Shown here: piece after piece, positions 37,061 to 47,869 of the stretch
Layout of the letters: each line of letters opens with the position of its first letter
Position numbering within the stretch: the first letter of the stretch is position 1
NCBI RefSeq assembly: GCF_905475395.1
Contig: NC_058339.1
Coordinates: 11,912,001-11,976,000 of the forward strand
Direction: 5' to 3'
Origin: Chrysoperla carnea
Lineage: Eukaryota > Arthropoda > Insecta > Neuroptera > Chrysopidae
DNA: 64,000 nucleotides
Program-made: the position numbers and the translations under genes
The notes under the pieces: generated by a model
The model's input: only the letters and a program-made list of their open reading frames with translations
The model's database searches: none
Told to the model about the DNA's origin: nothing

Positions 37061-38143
37061 ATGTCCAGTAAAATCTCAAGAAGAATTTTAGCTAATGAAA
37101 GCAACAAAGTGCGTTTCATTGAGCTCTTGAAAACATTTCTGCAAGAAGCAAATGTAACAGTAAAGCAAGTAGAAGAAGATACAGATGTACTAATTGTTGA
37201 CACTGCTATTTCTGTTACATCTCAGTATGACAATATTTTCGTGATTGGCGAAGACATTGATCTTTTAGTTCTCATAACGGGGTTAGCTTCAAAGAAAGAG
37301 AATCTGTACTTCCGAAAATGTGGAAGAGGGAATACGCCTGATGTGTTATATTCCACAACATCATTTAAACACCAATTCAGTGGAATAATTTTGTTCATTC
37401 ACGCTTTCAGCGGATGTGATACGACAAGCGCATTATTCGGCCATGGGAAGAAAAAATTTTGCTCTCTCATAGAAAAAACCCGACACCTGGAAGAAAAAAT
37501 TCAAGTGTTCTTCGACCCTGATTCTACCAAAGACCAAGTTGCCAAGGCAGGTGAAACCTTTTTAATACATTTATATGGAGGTAATCTCAGAGAGCCTGAA
37601 CGTGATCTCAATCACTTGCGCTACACGCTCTTTACAAAATCAGCAATGAAAGCACGTTTCAATCTAGAACGTTTACCCCCAACCGTAGATGCAGCACGAT
37701 TTCACGCATTAAGATCTTACCTTCAGATACAGAAGTGGCTAGGTCAAGAGAAAAACCCTCTTGAATGGGGCTGGGTATCTACCAGATTTGGGCTCTCTCC
37801 CCTCAAAATGGACAGAGATGCAGCTCCTGAATCCCTTCTTAAAATGATATCTTGCAATTGTAAGAAAGCGTGCAAGAACTCATGTGGTTGCCGTAAAGCT
37901 GGTCTTATATGTTCTTCTCTATGCACCTGTTCTCTAGGAGAATCTTGCGAAAACGTTTCGGAAATAAATCCGTTTGAGGGGAGCTTTGAAGACGAAGACG
38001 ACATGCTGGCGTCAATAAATAACTCTAAACATGAAGATATAGGAGAGTTAAATTTTCCACTGGATGAAGAGAACAAGGAGCATCAGGCAGAGCTTGAGCA
38101 TTTCCATCCTGGCCCATCAAAAATGCGAAAATTAACTAAATAG
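37061..38143 (+). CDS. transposon PIN/XPG-like protein with CXC cluster, truncated
   Basis: 360 residues. I recognise a PIN/XPG-type nuclease-like segment: EEDTDVLIV (39-46, Asp42), GEDIDLLVLI (63-72, Asp65 and Asp67) and FSGCDTTSALFG (116-127, Asp120) supply spaced acidic residues in the family style. A conserved middle motif, RSYLQIQKWLG, lies at 218-228. A CXC-like cysteine cluster follows (C265, C267, C271, C275, C277, C284, C288, C290, C296), likely zinc-binding. The acidic tail runs 303-350. Similar proteins in other animal genomes, as I recall them, extend several hundred residues further upstream. Here an in-frame TGA sits two codons before the ATG, so the N-terminal part is deleted or spliced on from an exon I cannot see. 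AATAAA lies at 38243-38248. No internal stop, so loss of function is recent or the short form is used. Confidence 0.8.
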   Translation: MSSKISRRILANESNKVRFIELLKTFLQEANVTVKQVEEDTDVLIVDTAISVTSQYDNIFVIGEDIDLLVLITGLASKKENLYFRKCGRGNTPDVLYSTTSFKHQFSGIILFIHAFSGCDTTSALFGHGKKKFCSLIEKTRHLEEKIQVFFDPDSTKDQVAKAGETFLIHLYGGNLREPERDLNHLRYTLFTKSAMKARFNLERLPPTVDAARFHALRSYLQIQKWLGQEKNPLEWGWVSTRFGLSPLKMDRDAAPESLLKMISCNCKKACKNSCGCRKAGLICSSLCTCSLGESCENVSEINPFEGSFEDEDDMLASINNSKHEDIGELNFPLDEENKEHQAELEHFHPGPSKMRKLTK

Positions 38144-38242
38144 GACATTGATAAAAAAATGTTAATATATAACTCCTACAAACACACTTTTCATTCTTTC
38201 TTTCATAATTTTATTAATACTTTCTTTTATTCTTTTATAGCA

Positions 38243-38248
38243 AATAAA
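38243..38248 (+). terminator. poly(A) signal after the transposon gene
   Basis: AATAAA 100 bp past the stop at 38143, still inside the transposon and before its right inverted end. Confidence 0.5.
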
Positions 38249-38990
38249 CTAACATACACAATTAATTTATACGGCGTTTGATTTAAACAATTATATTGTG
38301 GAAATATTTTTAAAAAATCACGATTTTCACAAATCTTTGAAAAATTGGTTTATTTTGAAGGTTTGTATTTCAGCCATTATTTACGCTACAAACCTGGTGT
38401 TGGACTTAAACTGTCACAAATTTATTACCCTTTAATTTATTAAAATAATATTTTCTGTAAAATAAACCGTTCGCGAGATTTCACTTAGGAATGGTCAAAT
38501 TTTCGATATTTCATTAAAAAGTGGCGCGCCCCGCGGCGCGCCTTGGCACCCCGAGGTGGAAAACTTGGATTTTAAGTCATGGGCCTAACACTAACAACAT
38601 AGGAAAAAATCAAAACTACCCGACCTTTTGCATACCACAATGTATTATTTTACTGGATTATATTTACTAAGTCAGATCTTCTCTAATGGTTGTGTAATGT
38701 TCTATCATCCACACTGAAGTACCTATTTTTTTCGAGTATTCGATATATATTAAATGAACCACATCTTCAAAGAGAGCTCTCGATATATTAACGAAGCCTG
38801 ACATACTAAATAAAAATAAACACTAAAAGAAAGAAAAGCTGTCATAATATTTGTCTTTTCACATGATAACTATGTTCAGATACATACATATATTCATGGC
38901 ATGTTTACAAATCGCTTAATTTGTAAATCAAATTAAACTGCACCAAAAATATTTTCAATTAAATTTAAATCAAGAAGTAAACATCTGATT

Positions 38991-39558
38991 ATACCATGTA
39001 TATGAAATATATTAAGGTATACTAAGTTTAGTCCCAAGTTTGTAACGCTTAAAAATATTGATACTATGAACAAAATTTTAGTACAGGTGTTCATAAAATC
39101 ACCTAATTAGTCCATTTCAGGTTGTATGTCTGCCTGTCTGTCGTCTGTCTGCCCGTCTGTCATCACGATTACTCAAAAACGAAAAGAGATATCAAAATTT
39201 CCGTTTCGGACGTAAAAAGTGAGGTCGAGTTCGTAAATGAGCAACATAGGTCAATTAGGTCTCGGGTACGTAGGACCTATGTTGTAAACCGTTAGAGATA
39301 GAACAAAAGTTTAAATGTAAAAAATATTTCTTATAAAAAAATAACCAACTTTTGTTTCAAATATTTTTTCGTAACCATCACTGTTTACCCGTGAGAGCGC
39401 AAATTATGCCCAAATTGTATAGTGTGTAATATATAGAAAATAAGTTATATATGTGTGACATGTATGTATGTATTATGTGACAGAGTAATGAACCATAGTC
39501 TATACATGGTATTTCAACAATTAACTCAGTCAATTGTTTGTTTTCACTTTTTTTTATA
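38991..39558 (+). repeat. dispersed repeat A, copy 3
   Basis: Starts ATACCATGTATATGAAATAT. A long CTGCCTGTCTGTCGTCTGTC-type tract at 39129-39165 and the ending GTCAATTGTTTGTTTTCACT are in family order. Confidence 0.7.
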
Positions 39559-41015
39559 GAATTTTTAATAGACTTAGAATAGGTACAAAGTGCTTGGCAA
39601 AGGGGGTAGGTGAGAGCAGCTACTTGCCGCAAAGATTCTCGAAAAAGTTGGATAAAATGTCCCATATATGAAATATGGAATTTAAACACACCCGCGTAAT
39701 AAAGGAGCCAGCAATTTGGAATCTCACTTGCTCTTGTTAAAAGAACAAAAGCAATAATTTTAGAAAATATTCTTTACATGATTTTAAAATTTGCAAGTTT
39801 AACCTTAGGTGCCAGCTTTACTTTAATTCTAGCCGAAAAGCAACAGGTTACGGCAAGCAGCAGCAAATTGTTTCTCAGTGCTCCTTTAATTTAGACTCAG
39901 TTCTCTACCAGAAGCTACCAACAGAATTTTGGTGTAAGTAAAAACGCATGTCCACCAATTTTTTTTAATCTTTTTTCTTTTTGGAAGATAACATTCAATC
40001 TAATTTTTCGAATTAACAATCGAACCACAAGAAAGAACCAGTCACGAGATTTGTAGTTATATAAAAGATAGTATCGTTTGATAATAAAAAGTCGAAACCT
40101 TTTCTATTAATTATTGTACTAACATAGTAGATCAATTTTTATGACTGAATGTGTATAAAAAACATTCATCTATCTTACAAGCGTTTCCTTACTCAAAACA
40201 AAACAAAAAAATCACTTATATCCCCAATTGAATTTATTATTTGAATAAATAAAACCACACACTAAAAAAAAACTTTTAATGTGGCTATTTACTTATTATG
40301 CCATAATAGTCTTTGTGGAATATGGAATGGAATAATAAAATTAATGTTTATGGTGAGGTGAGGTTGAGAAATATAGGTACAAACCTTCAAATACAACCTA
40401 CGTCAAATACAGAAAAAAATAGTTTTCTTTTTTTCATATATAAAGAAATATGAGATACTTTCTTTCCTCTGTAACATGAGGTGAAAAATGAAATAAAACT
40501 TAAACAAAAAAACTAAATAAATAAATATAAAAAAAAATATATAAAGATGATGACTATCCGATTTCCGAATTCCTCTGGACAAAATTAATTAAAAATAGTA
40601 TGTATAGGACTTAGAAAGTTAGAATATAAGGTATAGCATGTCTTGTGAAAAATAATTTACATTCCCGCTTCGACATTTACTTTAGTGCCTTTTGCTTATG
40701 CGAAATGATTTGTAAATGAAATTGCCTGACAAAAAAAATCTTCAAAATTAGAAAACATAGCACAATAATTAAAAATTCGATTTCTACAAACACGATTCAC
40801 GACTTACACCTCATTTTTGTTTCCAAAATTACCTTTACCTACAAATCGTTCAAATGGAAGAAAAACATTCTCTTTTACGACATTCGCTTTCGCAAGAAAC
40901 GATGCAAATGTTTCAAGAAAATGGTATATACTCTTGGCTTCAATTATATATTTATAATAGCAAACTAACCTCAAATCAAATCAGTAACTTTTTATTGGAC
41001 TTATGTGTTTATTAA
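39559..41015. other. intergenic, nothing recognised
   Basis: 1.4 kb with a slightly GC-richer start (39590-39900) but no frame, inverted ends or known repeat. Confidence 0.4.
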
Positions 41016-41160
41016 CTTCCCAGAGAAAGTTGATGTAATGGGACCGATTTTAAAAATCTCCAGTTTTACATATTTCCGCGGTTTCAAGGTCGCAATATCC
41101 GAATTCAAACTTCTTCAATGTGATATCTGTGTGTGTGTGTGTACGTATATGCGAACCAGT
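41016..41160 (+). repeat. dispersed repeat F, partial copy
   Basis: Shares AACTTCCCAG, TGTAATGGG and a (GT)n run followed by GTACGT with the element at 55091-55545. Only the 5' part is present. 41161-41828 holds nothing else recognised. Confidence 0.5.
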
Positions 41161-41828
41161 TAAGACATTAAAATTGAGCTTATTCGACGTGTAATCGAGT
41201 ATTAAAGAACTGAAAGAGTTTTCACCAGAATTAGTTGAGTCGTTTTTTAATGGTAATAAAAACAGAACTCAAAGGGGATAAAACACACCATTTATCAATG
41301 GAGATAATGATCGTTCCAGCATAAGCTGCAGTACATGTTCGAAGAATTATCTAATCTACGTTTAAAAGTTAATAGCCGCATTCGCGAATATTGAAGATAA
41401 ACATTCGAATTAACTATCAATAGTGAGGATAATAAAATATAAAATGTAAATTATTGAAATTGTGAATTCGTGTGTGTGAGTGAAACACAAAAGAAATGGT
41501 GTGCCATTAGTTTTCAACAGGTTTCATCCAGCGTAACAATAACAACAAAAACCCCGTAGAAAAGATAATATAACAAAATATATCGAGGTGCTATACAACT
41601 AAATATGGTCTATAAGAGATGACAGGGGTATAGTGGGTGAAAGAATGAGGTGGAATTGAATAAAGAAAATAAGGAATGGAGAAATATATGAAGGAGGTAA
41701 AATACAGACTATGTAATAAATGTATAAAAGGTGCGGCATGGTGGTTGTTGTAACCTTACATCGAAGTTATGTTGCGCCTTCTATATATAAAACGAGTTTT
41801 GTTTGATAGAAGGTAGAGCGCATACATA

Positions 41829-43181
41829 TAGTGTGTCTCCCGGATAGGGGTAACTATACTTGTAAATTTTGCATTTAAAGAAAAAAAGTCATTCTTTATA
41901 AAAAATTTTGCTTTTTCTGAAAAGTATGTTGGAATAATTAAAACTTCTAAATAATGTACAGGATAGCCAAAAATCACTTTTTTTTTGAGTAAACTACCCT
42001 TCCCTTTTATAAGTTGACAAAATGTTACTAAGAAGAGTTGTTCGAAATTAACAATTATGACCCAAGATGAAATTCCATTCTTAGTGAATGATTATCCGAG
42101 AAAATAAATTTTCTTTTTAATTTTTTAACCTAGTCCACAAAAAAAAATACACTCTCGAATAGTACATGTTAATTTATTTATTATTATTATCTTTGTTACC
42201 TACGTTTTTTTTTTTGTAATTACAACTTTTGTTCAAATAAAAAATGATGCTTTAATTAAAGTACACGGATCCTCTTGATATTTTGTATATAGAGTTATAA
42301 TTGTTAATTGCGAGCAACTTTTCTGAATAACATTTTGTCAACTTATAAAAAGGAAGGATAGTTTACCAAAAAGAAAAATAGTGATTTCAATTTTTTTATT
42401 TTTAAGTTTTAAATATGCTTACATACTTTTCAGAATAAGTAAAATTGTTTATAAGAAATGACTTAAAATGCAAAATAAGACAAGTGAAAACAAACAATTG
42501 ACTGAGTTAATTATTGAAATACCATGCATAGTCAGTGTTGATTTCTTTATCATATTACACATACATACATGTGACACATACATAACTGATAATCAAGTAT
42601 AGTACATATCATAAAATTTCCGCCTAATTGGCGCCCTCACGGGTAAACAGTGATGTTTACGACAAAAGTTGTTTAATTTTTAATAAGGCACATTTTTTAC
42701 ATTTAAACTTTTGTTCTATCTCTAACGGTTTACAAGATGGGTCCTACGGACCCAAGACCCCATTGACCTATGATGCTCATTTACGAACTTAACCTCACTT
42801 TTTACGTCCTGAGTACGCTGTAAAAATTTCAGCTCGATATCTTTTTTCGTTTTTGAGTTATCGTGTCCACAGACGGACGGACGGACGGACAACCGGAAAT
42901 GGACTAATTAGGTGATTTTATGAACACCTATGACAAAATTTTTTTCCTAGCATCATTATTTTTAAGCGTTACAAACTTGGGACTAAACTTAATATACTAT
43001 GTATATTTCATACATACATGGTATAGAAATAGTGATTTCAATATTTTGGCTACCCTGTACATTATTTAGAAGTTTTAAATATGCCTACATGCTTTTTTTA
43101 TAAGGAATGGCTTTTTTTCTTAAAATGCAAAATAAGAAAATTTACAAGTATATAGTTACTTCTATCCGGGGACACACACTG
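41829..43181. mobile_element. TA-flanked foldback MITE with nested repeat A
   Basis: Same family as 58532-59280. Ends: TAGTGTGTCTCCCGGATAGG on the left, and CCGGGGACACACACTG on the right, flanked by TA (41827-41828; 43182-43183). A full reverse repeat A (42480-43024) sits inside the right arm. The sequence GTGATTTCAAT...CAAAATAAG appears on both sides of repeat A (about 42380-42478 and 43026-43133), so part of the right arm is duplicated. Confidence 0.7.
42480..43024 (-). repeat. dispersed repeat A, copy 4
   Basis: Reverse copy, bounded by CAAGTGAAAACAAACAATTG and TACATACATGGTAT. Contains GACGGACGGACGGACGGAC at about 42872. Confidence 0.75.
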
Positions 43182-43259
43182 TATATAGAAAGGAAGGAGC
43201 TATATAGAAACTAACACACTTACATACACACATACACACATATATATATAAGAGCTACC

Positions 43260-43263
<4 letters not shown>

Positions 43264-43315
<52 letters not shown>
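43264..43315. repeat. (AT)n microsatellite
   Basis: About 26 uninterrupted AT units, preceded by a CA/TA-rich stretch at 43215-43255. Confidence 0.9.
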
Positions 43316-43318
<3 letters not shown>

Positions 43319-43689
43319 TGTTGACTGTTTTGTATGTAGGACAAACTAGTTGCTTACACGCCATTTCTAAATTATTGAAAACTTTGTTTTAAAAACATTT
43401 CTCACTCATTCTCTTACATTGTTTTAATAATCAAAAATAATATTATTATATTTTGTTCCCCATTTTAAATGAATAACTTGTTATTCATTGTTTATGCCTT
43501 GTGTGTACTTACATAGACATAATTTAAATGTGAACCGTAAGATAAAAAGCTTGATACTGCGTTTCATAAATTATGTTTAACTTACATTGTTTTTTATGTT
43601 ATATGTGGCATAGTTGTTTCTTATAATTGCTGAAGTTGCATTAAACATACAATAAACATTTTCAGTCAAGAAGAAAAGAAGAAAATACC

Positions 43690-44480
43690 CCATAAAAAAA
43701 ATACAAAAAATCGAAAAATTTTTCTTTTCCAATTTCGATAAAACTCAGTATATAAGGTAATTTTGATCCAAAAATTACAAAAATCGGGTGCATTTGTTGA
43801 CTGGTCGAATAGTTTTTGAGTTACGGACGAAAATCGATCCAAATATTGCGATATCTCAGAAACTCTGCATCCAATCATTAAATCAACCAGATTTTTATAC
43901 TTTTTGGATCAAAATTACCCTATCCACTGAGTTTCATCAAATTCCAAAACAAAAATTGTTTTCCCGATTTTTTCGATTTTTTCAAAGGGAAAAAAATTTC
44001 AGAAAATCGAAAAATTTTTGTTATCTCCGATTTCGATAAAACTCAGTATATAAGGTAATTTTGACCCAAAAAGTACAAAAATAGGGTGCATTTGTTGATT
44101 GGTTGAATAGTTTTTGAGATAGGGACTAAAATCGACCCAAATATTACGATATCTCAGAAACTTTGAATCCAATCATTAAATTAACCTGATTTTTATACTT
44201 TTTGGATCAAAATAACCCCATCCACCAAGTTTCATCAAACTCCAAAACAAAATTTTTTTTTGCGTTTTTCTCGAATTCTTCAAAGGGAATTCTTAAAAAA
44301 ATTTCAAAAAATTGAAACAAAATTTTAATCTTCAATTTCGATAAAACTTTGTATATTGTAAGTTATTTTTGACCCAAAAAGTACTAAAATCGGATTCATT
44401 TGATGACTGGTCGAATGGTTTTTGAGAAACGGACTAAAATCTATCGAAACATTACGATATCTCAGAAATTCTGCATTGTA
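43690..44480 (+). repeat. tandem repeat 2, about 2.6 units
   Basis: The landmark TTCGATAAAACT occurs at 43734, 44032 and 44337 (spacings 298 and 305 bp). Units are the same as at 23990-24480, and they drift progressively, the third being most diverged. The open frames across it are repeat artefacts. Confidence 0.75.
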
Positions 44481-46710
44481 ACTTATTATAGGGTGAACTA
44501 ATTTTTAAAATCGGATAAGTAGTGAATTCAAAATTTTCATACAAACTATCGTCCTCTTTTCGGCACCAAAATTACGTTTCATATAAACTTTTATCCCCAA
44601 TTTGACCTTCTTAAAGAATGAATTTTTTGAAAATCGTAATACAGGAAACTTTTGTAGTGAACTATGCTCATATATCATTTTTTACATTTCTATCTTCAAA
44701 ATTGACCAAACTTTGATACAAACTTCCAACAATCATTTTAACATTTATTCTGAGTCTGTAAAAAATAGTAATCCAAATCTGTCGACAAGTACTTTCATGC
44801 TAGAAACACCTTATGCTACACCCTGTATTAAAGGACACAAAGAGAAAGTTCTCTGAATTTATATAATTCGATACAAAACAGCCACAGAGAGGCGTTTTCA
44901 CTTTATATACGATAACATAATGAGTATAACAAAAAAAACAAACTTTATACCAAATTTCAGGAAAATTATACACATAGCAGCAGCTATCTTCCGACATTTA
45001 TATAAAATAAAACACATACTAATTATGATCGATGTGTTATGTTTTTACAAAATATCTGACCGTCTATATACCTAAAAAAAATTTTTTTTTTTTGGCGAAA
45101 TCATTTTTTTGTAAAATTAATAATGCTGAAGAAGCTTTTTCCTTCCATGCTTAAAATTGAATTCAATTCATTCACTATTCACTATTCATTAAAAGCTTTC
45201 AACATTTCAACAAAATTTCTCAATTGAATTAATTTTATGATATAAAGACATAACAGGGTGATTCCATATATGACTGACACTACATTTGATCCGAAGTGCG
45301 TTTTATTTGGAGCCATATTATGGATACTTTTATGTTAACTGTTTTATTTTAGCATAGTTTTATGGTTGATACTGCATTTATCTAAAGGGATCGTTTTACT
45401 AACCTTGTAAGAATAGGTCGGTAAAATGTTGGGTAAATTGTTCTTTTACATTGCATCAACGATTAGAATGAAAACAAAAATCACTGGTAAAATCAGTAAA
45501 TCAACACATTCCAGATCCGCCACATGATGAGAGATCATTTTGCCTATTACAATTATACACACAAAATAGGGATCATTTTAACGTATATAAAGGGGATCAT
45601 TTTACCCGTAGCGATATATTTGAATATCGTCATAAAAACTTATCTTAAAATTTATTATAGGTACGCCTATCAAAATATATTATAATATTATATATTAAAA
45701 GTCAACAGAAGTCAAGAGTCAAACAGCCAGTCAGCGAAAACTAACACGAAAAAAGAAATTTTACGTTGAAATTTGTCTTACCATTGATAAATGATAAGTA
45801 ATCAGGTGGTCTAAATTGGAATTACTGAAAAAGCAATCCACTTCCTGTTCTGATTTGAAATTGAATATACTTTTATTGACCTTAAAAAATAGTATGTACA
45901 AGTATTGCCATCTGGTAGTTTAAATTGTAACTACTAAATTCGGGTCTTCTTCTGATTTTAATAAGTACGAATTATTATCGCCAGGTGGCGAGTTGCAACT
46001 CACAATTATCAACAGATCTTATTGTTTCCTAAGCAGTACATTTTTAGAACTATTTTATGGCATTACCCAACACAATAAGCCTTAAAATGAGCGACAAATC
46101 ATAAAATTTGATAGAGGAGGAGAGCTTATGATCAGAATCATCCATAAGAACATTTTCCTATCTAATATTGCGGGGTCCTGTAAGCGGAATATTGAAAACC
46201 AACTACTGATATACCATCCTGACGTATATACAGGGAATATAAATAATTATATGTGTTAGTTTTTACACTTCTCTGCTTTGAAATAACTAATCTTTTTTTT
46301 CAACTATCTTCACGAAAAGAGTAGAGTATATATATATTGTATATAAATACATTCTAAAAGTATAATGAAAAACTATAAGATTCTGCTTTTTCTTTTTATA
46401 TTAAACGATATGATTTTTTCCCTTTTCATAATATGAAGAAAACATTTTTCTTAATGAAGTTATTTATCTTTGTAATCAACAAAACATAAAAATAAAATTG
46501 AACAATATTTATATATATGTATGAGTAAATTCTTGTTTTTTTTTTCTTTATTTCTTTATGAATTTGTTTATTTTATTTATTTTATCACCATTTTTATTGT
46601 ACTTAAAAAAGTAATAATAATAAAATGCTGCAAGTTTGTATTAAAATGTCAACAATCATGAATATAAATATTATCGAAGATAATAAATGAGAACTCTAGG
46701 ATATGTCGAA
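44481..46710. other. intergenic, nothing recognised
   Basis: 2.2 kb, AT-rich. The two short frames overlapping at 44602-44997 face opposite ways and have no support. A sequence at 45255 (CAGGGTGATTCCATATATGA) looks like a MITE end, but I found no partner. Confidence 0.4.
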
Positions 46711-46989
46711 ATAAATTTCGATTTTTGCCCCAATTCCTAGATCAGTTTTTTGTATTTTTAAAATACGTATTTTCGACTACCAAGTAGTCATCATCAGTAA
46801 GAATTAGCTAGTGAATGTTACTCTTTGCTAATTTGGTGGCGGACTGCACGGTGCAGTCCGCCACCAAATTAGCAAAGAGTAACATTCACTAGCTAATTCT
46901 TACTGATGATGACTACTTGGTAGTCGAAAATACGTATTTTAAAAATACAAAAAACTGATCTAGGAATTGGGGCAAAAATCGAAATTTAT
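46711..46989. mobile_element. perfect 279-bp palindrome with hammerhead-like motif
   Basis: 139-bp arms are exact reverse complements around a single central base (46850). Each arm contains, read outward from the centre, CTGATGA, a 5-bp hairpin and GAAA, followed by an ATACGTAT palindrome. Such ends are typical of retroelements that encode hammerhead ribozymes, notably Penelope-like elements; that link is an inference. A diverged piece of the same arm lies at 62517-62590. There is no coding frame. Confidence 0.8.
46893..46946 (+). ncRNA. hammerhead-ribozyme-like motif, candidate
   Basis: Conserved box CTGATGA at 46903-46909. Helix II is GACTA (46911-46915) with TAGTC (46921-46925) and loop CTTGG. 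The GAA box is at 46926-46928. A short helix III (AAT with ATT, loop ACGT) spans 46929-46938, with candidate cleavage after T46939. Helix I pairs TAAAAAT (46940-46946) with ATTCTTA (46896-46902), with one mismatch. One extra T (46910) between the box and helix II departs from the canonical core and may impair cleavage. The same motif is on the - strand of the left arm. Confidence 0.4.
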
Positions 46990-47099
46990 AACAATCATGA
47001 AAGCTATTAAAGCTAGCACATAAAAGAAAAAAACGTAGGTCAAAGTTTCGGATTCGAATTTCTGACATATTCACGCTCGAAAAACGTGCTTTAATGAGA

Positions 47100-47240
47100 A
47101 CCGATATTTTGCGGTTGCCGGGAAAATGGTAATTTAATGGAGAATGTTGTTAGATACGTTTCAAGGGCGAGTTTAGCGTTTCGTACCCGAAAAATTTGTC
47201 GTGGTTTTTTTAAATTTTGTAAATTTCACTTGTTACAGCC
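47100..47240 (+). repeat. dispersed repeat B, copy 6 (partial)
   Basis: Contains GGAGAATGTTGTTAGATACG, GCGTTTCGTACCCGAAAAAT and TTTTTTAAATTTTGTAAATT, the 3' half of the family. Confidence 0.55.
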
Positions 47241-47276
47241 ACTTAAGTGTGGGCTCTACAGCCACCCTATATGTGT

Positions 47277-47374
47277 TTTACCACCTTTCCGCTGACAATT
47301 TCATTTATCAGCTCCTCAATTTCAGAGGCTGAGTGCACCTCCTTCATGCATATACCATGCACTACACCAGCCCA
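47277..47374 (-). other. short orphan coding-like segment
   Basis: In a GC-richer patch the - strand reads 32 codons without stop, including VHGICMKEVHSASEIEEL and then INEIVSGKVVKHI before TAG. Composition looks protein-like, but I recognise no family. An in-frame TGA precedes it. Could be a terminal exon fragment or a transposon remnant. Confidence 0.2.
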
Positions 47375-47706
47375 TCACAACTATTAATCAAATTAATTTT
47401 GTTGCGACGGCGAGATTTAATTAATATTGTACATTTCTACTTCTGATTTGTGCAGTTCTAGACTATTTTCTTTGCAACTCTCAAAATTCCTTTAAAAGTA
47501 TTCTGATTTATTAGCTCCAAGACTGTATATTCAATGAAAATTTATGGAATTATGTCATTATCGATCACTATACCAGCTTAGATAGTTTTAATTTTTTTTT
47601 TTTTAGTGAAAACTACTTTTGGCACGGTGGCTTTGTAATTGCCAGGATGGATTAGATCACAATTCGGTCCACTACAAAAGTGGACCAAAAAATTAAAACC
47701 CATAAA

Positions 47707-47781
47707 TGGTGGAAACGCATATAAATGATGCATTATATTACGTCTGACTATGCAAAATGTATTTATTTGCGCTTCCACCTT
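47707..47781. repeat. short inverted-end element, copy 2
   Basis: GGTGGAAACGCATATAAATG and TATTTGCGCTTCCACC ends, as at 29482-29552. Confidence 0.55.
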
Positions 47782-47869
47782 ATTATTATCTAAAATTGAG
47801 ACCAGCTATTTGAATTGCATTGAGGTACTTATTATTTATTATTATTCAGGTATTGTGAATAGGTATTAA

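Larger units (their letters stand above)
36634..38632 (+). mobile_element. DNA transposon with 264-bp inverted ends
   Basis: Left arm 36634-36897 and right arm 38369-38632 are inverted copies at about 97% identity, beginning TGCAAAAGGTCGGGTAG. About 90 bp in, each arm has two GGCGCGCC octamers separated by GCGG or its complement (36724-36743; 38523-38542), a GC-rich block in AT-rich DNA. The interior holds one long reading frame. I found no convincing target-site duplication. Academ-type transposons are known to carry XPG-like nuclease domains and are the best guess for the superfamily, but this is an inference. Repeat B fragments abut the left side. Confidence 0.85.

Noticed and set aside
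37744..38076. 110-codon reverse-strand frame
   Set aside because: Antisense shadow of the transposon PIN/CXC gene.
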